From Orrella dioscoreae (GTDB lineage Bacteria > Pseudomonadota > Gammaproteobacteria > Burkholderiales > Burkholderiaceae_B): DNA of 64,000 nucleotides. Every line of letters begins with the position of its first letter. Position 1 is the stretch's first letter. Shown here piece after piece: positions 59,412 to 64,000 of this stretch. The stretch lies in contig NZ_LT907988.1 in the NCBI RefSeq assembly GCF_900089455.2, positions 930,001-994,000 on the forward strand, given 5' to 3'. The position numbers and the translations under genes are program-made. Below the pieces are notes generated by a model, which saw only the letters and a list, made by a program, of their open reading frames with translations, was not told where the DNA came from and ran no database searches.

Positions 59412-60935
59412 ATGGATATCTTCAATAACTTGATGCACGGGTTCTCCGTCGCCTTCGCGCTGGACAACCTGATGTGGGCCGCTTTCGGCGTCTTCATGGG
59501 CAACCTGATCGGGGTGCTCCCCGGCATGGGCGTGCTGGCCGCCATCTCCATCCTGCTGCCCCTGACTTACACCATGACGCCCACCGCGGCGCTGGTCATG
59601 CTCTCGGGCATCTACTACGGTTCGCAGTACGGTGGCGGCATCACCTCCATCATGCTGAACCTGCCGGGCACGGCCTCGCACGCCGTGGCCTGCCTGGACG
59701 GCAATCCGCTGGCGCGCCAGGGCAAGGCTGGGTCCGCGCTCTTCATGCTGATGTTCTCGTCGTTCTGCGGCGCGACCGTCGGCATCCTGGCCATGATCCT
59801 CTTCTCGCCGATGCTGGTGGAAGTGGCCTTCAAGTTCGGTCCCGCCGAATACTTCGCCATGATGATGCTGGGCCTGCTGGCCGGCGCCACGCTGGCCAAG
59901 GGCTCGGCGGTGAAGGGCGTGGCCATGGTGCTGGTGGGCCTGGTGCTCGGCGTGATCGGCACCGACGTCAACACCGGCGTCATGCGTTTCCACTTCGGCA
60001 TCCTGGAACTCAGCGACGGGCTGCAGATCGTGGCGCTGGCCATGGGCCTCTTCGGCATCGCCGACTTCCTGAAGAACGTCAATCGCATCGACTCCAGCGC
60101 CAAGATCATCGGCGGCGGCGGCATCTCGATGAAATCGATGCGTCCGCAAAAGGGCGACATCAAGCAGTCGCGCGGCGCGCTGGTGCGCGGCACGGCCATC
60201 GGCGCGGCTTTCGGCGTCTTGCCCGGCACCGGCCCGACGATCGCCTCGTTCATCTCCTACGCCGCCGAGAAGAAGGCCGCCAAGGAACCGCGCCGCTTCG
60301 GTCGCGGCGCCATCGAAGGCATCGCCGGCCCCGAGGCCGCCACCAGCGCCTCGACGCAGACCAGCTTCATCCCCACGATGAGCCTGGGCATCCCGGGTGA
60401 CCCCGTGATGGCGCTGATGCTGGGCGCGCTGATCATCCACGGCATCCAGCCGGGCCCGCAGATGATGATCGAGCACGGCGACATGTTCTGGGGGCTGATC
60501 GCCAGCTTCTGGGTCGGCAACGTGCTGCTGCTGTTGCTCAACCTGCCGCTCATCGGCATGTGGATCCGCATGCTGTCGGTGCCGTTCCGCTATCTCTTCC
60601 CCGCGGCCCTGTTCTTCGTGTGCGTGGGGGTCTACAGCACGAACAACAACCTCTTCGACGTCGCGATGGTCACGCTCTTCGGCGTGGTGGGCTACTTCTT
60701 CATGCGCCTGCGCTTCGAACCCGCACCCCTGCTGCTCGGTTTCGTGCTCGGTCCCATGGTCGAAGAGAACTTCCGCCGTGCGCTGCTGCTGTCGCGCGGC
60801 GACCTGATGATCTTCGTCGAACGTCCCATCAGCCTGGGCTTCGTCGCGGCCTGCGTGGCGCTCGTGGGCTGGCTGACCTTCTCGGCCATCCGTGCGCGCC
60901 GCCGGGAGCTGTCTCCTCAGGTGCAGGCCGGCTGA
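59412..60935 (+). CDS. tctA: Tripartite tricarboxylate transporter large subunit TctA
   Basis: A 507-residue membrane protein with about twelve helices. Typical TctA motifs are GNLIGVLPGMGVLAAISILLPL, YYGSQYGGGITSIMLNLPG, FGVLPGTGPTIASFISYAAEKK and ASTQTSFIPTMSLGIPGDPVMALML (each given in part). It should import citrate or another carboxylate with a periplasmic TctC/Bug receptor; no tctC is next to it, so the receptor must be encoded elsewhere. A strong terminator follows. Confidence 0.94.
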   Translation: MDIFNNLMHGFSVAFALDNLMWAAFGVFMGNLIGVLPGMGVLAAISILLPLTYTMTPTAALVMLSGIYYGSQYGGGITSIMLNLPGTASHAVACLDGNPLARQGKAGSALFMLMFSSFCGATVGILAMILFSPMLVEVAFKFGPAEYFAMMMLGLLAGATLAKGSAVKGVAMVLVGLVLGVIGTDVNTGVMRFHFGILELSDGLQIVALAMGLFGIADFLKNVNRIDSSAKIIGGGGISMKSMRPQKGDIKQSRGALVRGTAIGAAFGVLPGTGPTIASFISYAAEKKAAKEPRRFGRGAIEGIAGPEAATSASTQTSFIPTMSLGIPGDPVMALMLGALIIHGIQPGPQMMIEHGDMFWGLIASFWVGNVLLLLLNLPLIGMWIRMLSVPFRYLFPAALFFVCVGVYSTNNNLFDVAMVTLFGVVGYFFMRLRFEPAPLLLGFVLGPMVEENFRRALLLSRGDLMIFVERPISLGFVAACVALVGWLTFSAIRARRRELSPQVQAG

Positions 60936-60958
60936 TCCCGGGTCTGTCCTGTCTTTCC

Positions 60959-60996
60959 AGGCGATAACCGTGCTACGGTTATCGCCTGTTTTTTAT
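60959..60996 (+). terminator. Intrinsic terminator after tctA
   Basis: AGGCGATAACCGT (60959-60971) and ACGGTTATCGCCT (60975-60987) form a perfect 13-bp stem with a 3-base loop, followed by GTTTTTTATT. It lies 23 bp after the tctA stop. Confidence 0.95.
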
Positions 60997-60997
60997 T

Positions 60998-61093
60998 CCC
61001 ACCCCCAAGGATGTCTCCCCCCCGAAGCGCTGCGCGCTTCCCCCCCAGGGGGGCGGTGCTGGCGGACCGGCAGAGCCGGCTCCGCGGCACCCC
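60998..61093. repeat. GC-rich interspersed palindromic element
   Basis: Three dyads lie in a row: GAAGCGC-TGC-GCGCTTC (61024-61040), CCCCCC-A-GGGGGG (61041-61053) and CCGGC-AGA-GCCGG near 61067-61079, surrounded by runs of C. This architecture is characteristic of interspersed repeats in Achromobacter/Bordetella-type genomes. It is not coding; no second copy is in the window, so the repeat status is inferred. Confidence 0.5.
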
Positions 61094-61160
61094 GGATTGG
61101 ACCGCCACATGCGGTACAGGGGCGAGGGGCGGGACATTCCAACCAGAGGAGACTGGATTC

Positions 61161-62090
61161 ATGCATGTGCTGTTTGCTGCCGAAGGCTATGACACGGAAC
61201 GTTGGGTAGGGGAGTTTGCGAAGGCCTTGCCGGGGATCCAGGTGACCGCCTGGCAGCCGGGCGATGCGCCGCGGGGCGCGGATGCGGCCATCGTGTGGCA
61301 GCCGCCGGCGGAATTCTTCAAGACCGAGCCGGGCCTGCGTGGGGTGTTCAACCTGGGAGCGGGCGTCGATGCCTTGCTGGCCTCGGGGACCTTGCCGGCG
61401 TCGGCCACGCTGGTGCGCCTGGAAGATGCGGGCATGTCGGTGCAGATGGCCGAGTACGCGCTCTACGCGATCCTGCGCGCGGCGCGCGATTTCGACGTCT
61501 ATGACGCCGCGCAGCGCGATGGCCGCTGGCACAAGACGCCGCCCATCCGCCGCGCGCAGTGGCCGGTGGGTGTGTTGGGCCTGGGCGTGGTGGGGCGGCG
61601 CGTGGCGCAATCGCTGGCCGCGTTCGACTTTCCCGTCGCGGGTTGGTCGCGCAGCGGCGGCGAGGTGCCGGGCGTGGAGGTCCATGCCGGCATCGATGCC
61701 CTGCCCGGGTTCCTCGCGCGCACCCGCGTGCTGGTCAATGTCCTGCCGCTCACCGACGAAACGCGCGACATCCTGAACCGTGACACGCTGGGCCGCCTGC
61801 TGCCTGACAGCCATCTCATCAACGTGGGCCGTGGCCAGCACCTGGTCGAGGAAGACCTGCTGCACGTGCTGGAAAACGGCCCGCTGGCTGGCGCCACGCT
61901 GGATGTCTTCCGCACCGAACCCTTGCCCGAAGGGCATCCGTTCTGGGCCCACCCGAAGATCCACGTCACGCCGCACGTGGCGGCCCGCACGCTGCGCGCC
62001 GAGACCATCGCGCAGATCGCCGAGAAGATCCGGGTGTTCGCGGCGGGCGGCACGCCGTCGGGCGTCGTGGCCCGCGAGCGGGGTTACTGA
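61161..62090 (+). CDS. ghrA: Glyoxylate/hydroxypyruvate reductase A (D-2-hydroxyacid dehydrogenase)
   Basis: A 309-residue NAD(P)-dependent dehydrogenase. The nucleotide-binding motif is VLGLGVVGRRVAQSL; catalytic residues sit in NVGRGQHLVEEDL (arginine), LDVFRTEPLPEGHPFW (glutamate) and TPHVAA (histidine). The GhrA-type N-terminus (VLFAAEGYDTERW) and length fit. ATG 61161 follows AGAGGAG; the in-frame region upstream lies within the palindromic element and is not coding. Confidence 0.91.
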   Translation: MHVLFAAEGYDTERWVGEFAKALPGIQVTAWQPGDAPRGADAAIVWQPPAEFFKTEPGLRGVFNLGAGVDALLASGTLPASATLVRLEDAGMSVQMAEYALYAILRAARDFDVYDAAQRDGRWHKTPPIRRAQWPVGVLGLGVVGRRVAQSLAAFDFPVAGWSRSGGEVPGVEVHAGIDALPGFLARTRVLVNVLPLTDETRDILNRDTLGRLLPDSHLINVGRGQHLVEEDLLHVLENGPLAGATLDVFRTEPLPEGHPFWAHPKIHVTPHVAARTLRAETIAQIAEKIRVFAAGGTPSGVVARERGY

Positions 62091-63019
62091 GCGGGCGGCT
62101 GGGGCGCGTGCGGTCCCATGGCATAGACCTGCGGCAGGCGGCGCGCCAGGAAGTCCACCAGCGTGCGCACCGCGGGCAGCATGCCCCGGCGCGAAGGGTA
62201 GATGATGTGCACGATGCCGGTCGGGGCTGACCAGTTCGGCAATACCTGCACCAGCTTGCCCGCCCGCATGGGATCGGCCACGGCCACGTCGGGCAGCAGC
62301 ACGATGCCGCCATCATGGATGGCGGCCTCCACCAGCACCGGGAAATCGTTGCACGCCATCTGCGGGGTCACCGTCACCGATACGCTTTCCTCGCGCGGGC
62401 CTTGCAGGGCCCAGCGCACCGGGCCGCGCGTGTCGCTGAAAGCCAGCGTACGCGCATCGGCGAGTTCGGCGGGGTGCTGCGGCGCGCCGTGGCGGCGCAG
62501 GAACTCGGGGCTGGCCACCAGGTACGACGCGCTCGATCCCAATTGGCGCGCCACCATCTCCGCGTCGGTATCCAGCTTTTCACGGACGCGCAGGGCCAGG
62601 TCCACCCCTTCACGGATGAGATCGATGCGGCGGTTCGAGGCAATGATCTGCACGGACACTTTCGGCCACGCACGCAGGAACTCGGGCATCAGCTTGGGCA
62701 GGGCTTCATGCGCAAGCGCGATGGGGGCGCTCATCACCACCGTTCCCGACGGTTCGGCGCGCAATTGCTCGATCGCCTCGTCGGCGGCCAGCGCCGACTC
62801 GGTGACGGCGCGGCAATACTGCAGATAACGCTCGCCTGCCGCCGTCAGGCTCAGCCGCCGCGTCGTGCGCTGCAGGAGGCGCATCTGCAGGCGCTCCTCG
62901 AGCAGGGCGATGCGGCGGGACAGGCGGGACTTCGGAATGTCCAGGCGGCGGGCCGCGGCGCTGAAGCCGCCGGCCTCCACGACCTGGGCAAAATAATAAA
63001 GATCGTTCAGGTCGTGCAC
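62084..63019 (-). CDS. LysR-family transcriptional regulator
   Basis: A 311-residue LysR protein. Helix-turn-helix FAQVVEAGGFSAAARRLDIPKSRLSRRIALLEERL lies at residues 9-43, and the effector domain starts near 90 (SGTVVMSAPIALAHEAL). GTG 63019 gives the usual MHDLNDLYYF start. This is the AaeR/DhcR-like branch that often represses quinone reductase or pirin genes. It converges with ghrA, overlapping it by 7 bp; the target is not evident. Confidence 0.9.
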   Translation of the reverse strand: MHDLNDLYYFAQVVEAGGFSAAARRLDIPKSRLSRRIALLEERLQMRLLQRTTRRLSLTAAGERYLQYCRAVTESALAADEAIEQLRAEPSGTVVMSAPIALAHEALPKLMPEFLRAWPKVSVQIIASNRRIDLIREGVDLALRVREKLDTDAEMVARQLGSSASYLVASPEFLRRHGAPQHPAELADARTLAFSDTRGPVRWALQGPREESVSVTVTPQMACNDFPVLVEAAIHDGGIVLLPDVAVADPMRAGKLVQVLPNWSAPTGIVHIIYPSRRGMLPAVRTLVDFLARRLPQVYAMGPHAPQPPAQ

Positions 63020-63050
63020 GACGCTTCCTGTTCGGGGCGCGCGGACGAGT

Positions 63051-63638
63051 TCACCGCTCGGCGGGAGAGCTCGTGTCGCGCCAGTGCCGCAGCACGCGTT
63101 GGAAGAAGAGGCTGTTGGGCACCTGCAGCGTATGGCTGCCCGTGCCGGCATCGGCCTCCACCAGCGTGGTGTAGACCAGGTTGATGTCCAGCACGCGGCC
63201 GCGGATGCCGGGCTTGTCGCCGCTCTCGATGAGCTCGATCAGGTCGCCGGGCCGGAAGGCGCGCGTGGTGAAGATGAGCAGCGCGCAGAACAGGTTGGAC
63301 AGCACGCTCCAGGCGGCGAAGAACGCCACCGCGCCCACCGCCGCGAAGCCGGTCAGGGCCGTCCACAGCACCGTGCCGGACACGCCCAGGCGCTCCAGCG
63401 CCCAGAGCATCGCGCCGCCGTACACCACGAAGGCCACCACGCGCGTGGTCAGCATCGCGAGGTCGTAGGGCAGGGTATAGGTCTTGGCCAGCCGCCTGAT
63501 CAGCATGCGCGCCACGCGCATGGCCAGCCAGGCGGCCAGGACGATCAGCCCGACCTGCGCGAGCAGGGCCAGGACGTTGAACCAGCTTCCTGCCCAGGAG
63601 GGCAACTGGTTGTGCACTGAAATCAGGAATTGACGCAT
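63051..63638 (-). CDS. Small MscS-family mechanosensitive channel
   Basis: A 195-residue membrane protein with three helices. The pore helix TM3 is FAAVGAVAFFAAWSVLSNLFCALLIF, followed by the beta domain FRPGDLIELIESGDKPGIRGRVLDINLVYTTL (start of the MscS soluble domain). E. coli MscS is 286 residues; here the C-terminal vestibule is missing after LPNSLFFQ-like VPNSLFFQ. It probably gives small osmotic-release channels. Confidence 0.9.
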   Translation of the reverse strand: MRQFLISVHNQLPSWAGSWFNVLALLAQVGLIVLAAWLAMRVARMLIRRLAKTYTLPYDLAMLTTRVVAFVVYGGAMLWALERLGVSGTVLWTALTGFAAVGAVAFFAAWSVLSNLFCALLIFTTRAFRPGDLIELIESGDKPGIRGRVLDINLVYTTLVEADAGTGSHTLQVPNSLFFQRVLRHWRDTSSPAER

Positions 63639-63675
63639 GGGAACATGCGCGGGCCGGGGGCCCGCGCCAGGAACA

Positions 63676-64000
63676 TCAGGCCTTCAGGCGGGTGATCAGG
63701 CTGGAGGTGTCCCAGCGGCCGCCACCCTGCTTCTGCACGTCGGCATAGAACTGGTCCACCACGGCGGTGACGGGCACCCGCGCGCCGTTGCGGCGGGCTT
63801 CGTCCAGCACGAGGCTCAGGTCCTTGCGCATCCAGTCCACCGCGAAGCCGAAGTCGAACTTGCCGTCGACCATCGTCTTGCCGCGGTTCTCCATCTGCCA
63901 GCTCTGGGCGGCGCCCTTGCTGATGACGTCCAGCACCAGCTTCATGTCCAGGTCGGCCGACTGGCCGAAGGCGATGGCTTCCGACAGGCCTTGCACCAGG
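63676..64000 (-). CDS. 3-hydroxyisobutyrate dehydrogenase-family protein, C-terminal part
   Basis: The last 108 codons of an NAD-binding beta-hydroxyacid dehydrogenase that begins outside the window. The helical C-terminal domain shows GLSEAIAFGQSADLDMKLVLDVISKGAAQSW and FDFGFAVDWMRKDLSLVLDEAR (partial quotes), the family's substrate-domain fingerprint. The Rossmann domain and catalytic lysine are not visible. It may act on 3-hydroxyisobutyrate, tartronate semialdehyde or a similar acid. Confidence 0.85.
   Translation of the reverse strand, partial: LVQGLSEAIAFGQSADLDMKLVLDVISKGAAQSWQMENRGKTMVDGKFDFGFAVDWMRKDLSLVLDEARRNGARVPVTAVVDQFYADVQKQGGGRWDTSSLITRLKA

Overview
The window is a 64 kb piece of a GC-rich chromosome from a betaproteobacterium, most likely of the family Alcaligenaceae (Bordetella/Achromobacter type). 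This is inferred from the strong third-position GC bias, the intact ybgC-tolQRAB-pal-cpoB cluster next to proS, the TctA/TctB transporter with its two-component system, and the many LysR/GntR-controlled transport cassettes. I see no rRNA, tRNA, insertion sequence, prophage or CRISPR array; it reads as ordinary chromosome with several accessory metabolic cassettes.

Layout. 1-2.2 kb: molybdate ABC transporter modBAC with a short ModE-type regulator. 2.3-7.9 kb: an I78-type lipoprotein, then a five-gene efflux operon (marR, FUSC, DUF1656, HlyD adaptor, NodT outer-membrane factor) in which every junction is a 4-bp overlap. 7.9-14.4 kb: MFS exporter/LysR pair, thioredoxin-like protein, pssA, an SDR, murI, two small exported proteins and a MAPEG protein. 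14.5-19.8 kb: beta-carbonic anhydrase and a branched-chain amino acid type ABC importer (livK/H/M/G/F). 19.9-26.3 kb: DTW-domain protein and a sensory cluster made of a 1034-residue hybrid kinase, a CheR, a receiver-less CheB and a receiver-kinase. 26.6-28.9 kb: YqjE/ElaB-like membrane proteins and an aromatic aminotransferase.

29-48.5 kb is the most interesting part, a nitrogen-scavenging region. Urea carboxylase and allophanate hydrolase (ATP-dependent urea breakdown without nickel urease) are separated by a GGDEF-EAL gene. Each has its own copy of the same promoter module: a perfect TGGCAC-N5-TTGC sigma-54 core followed by a TTGTATACAA palindrome. The allophanate hydrolase gene runs into a NitT/TauT-type ABC transporter and a GntR-family regulator, which probably binds the palindromes. 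Next come an XRE-cupin regulator, an EamA exporter and a second cassette: a polar amino acid type ABC importer, a second GntR regulator and two M20 hydrolases, one resembling allantoate amidohydrolase/N-carbamoyl amino acid hydrolase. The three promoter regions of this cassette also carry GTATAC-type sites. Together the genes suggest uptake and hydrolysis of ureide or carbamoyl compounds and urea, under nitrogen and substrate control.

48.6-55.8 kb: cpoB, pal, tolB, tolA, tolR, tolQ, ybgC and proS, all leftward, with terminators after pal and after cpoB. 55.9-60.9 kb: rppH overlapping a TctD/TctE-like two-component system, then tctB-tctA without tctC. 61-64 kb: a 2-hydroxyacid dehydrogenase, LysR regulator, small MscS channel and the 3' end of a 3-hydroxyisobutyrate dehydrogenase family gene.
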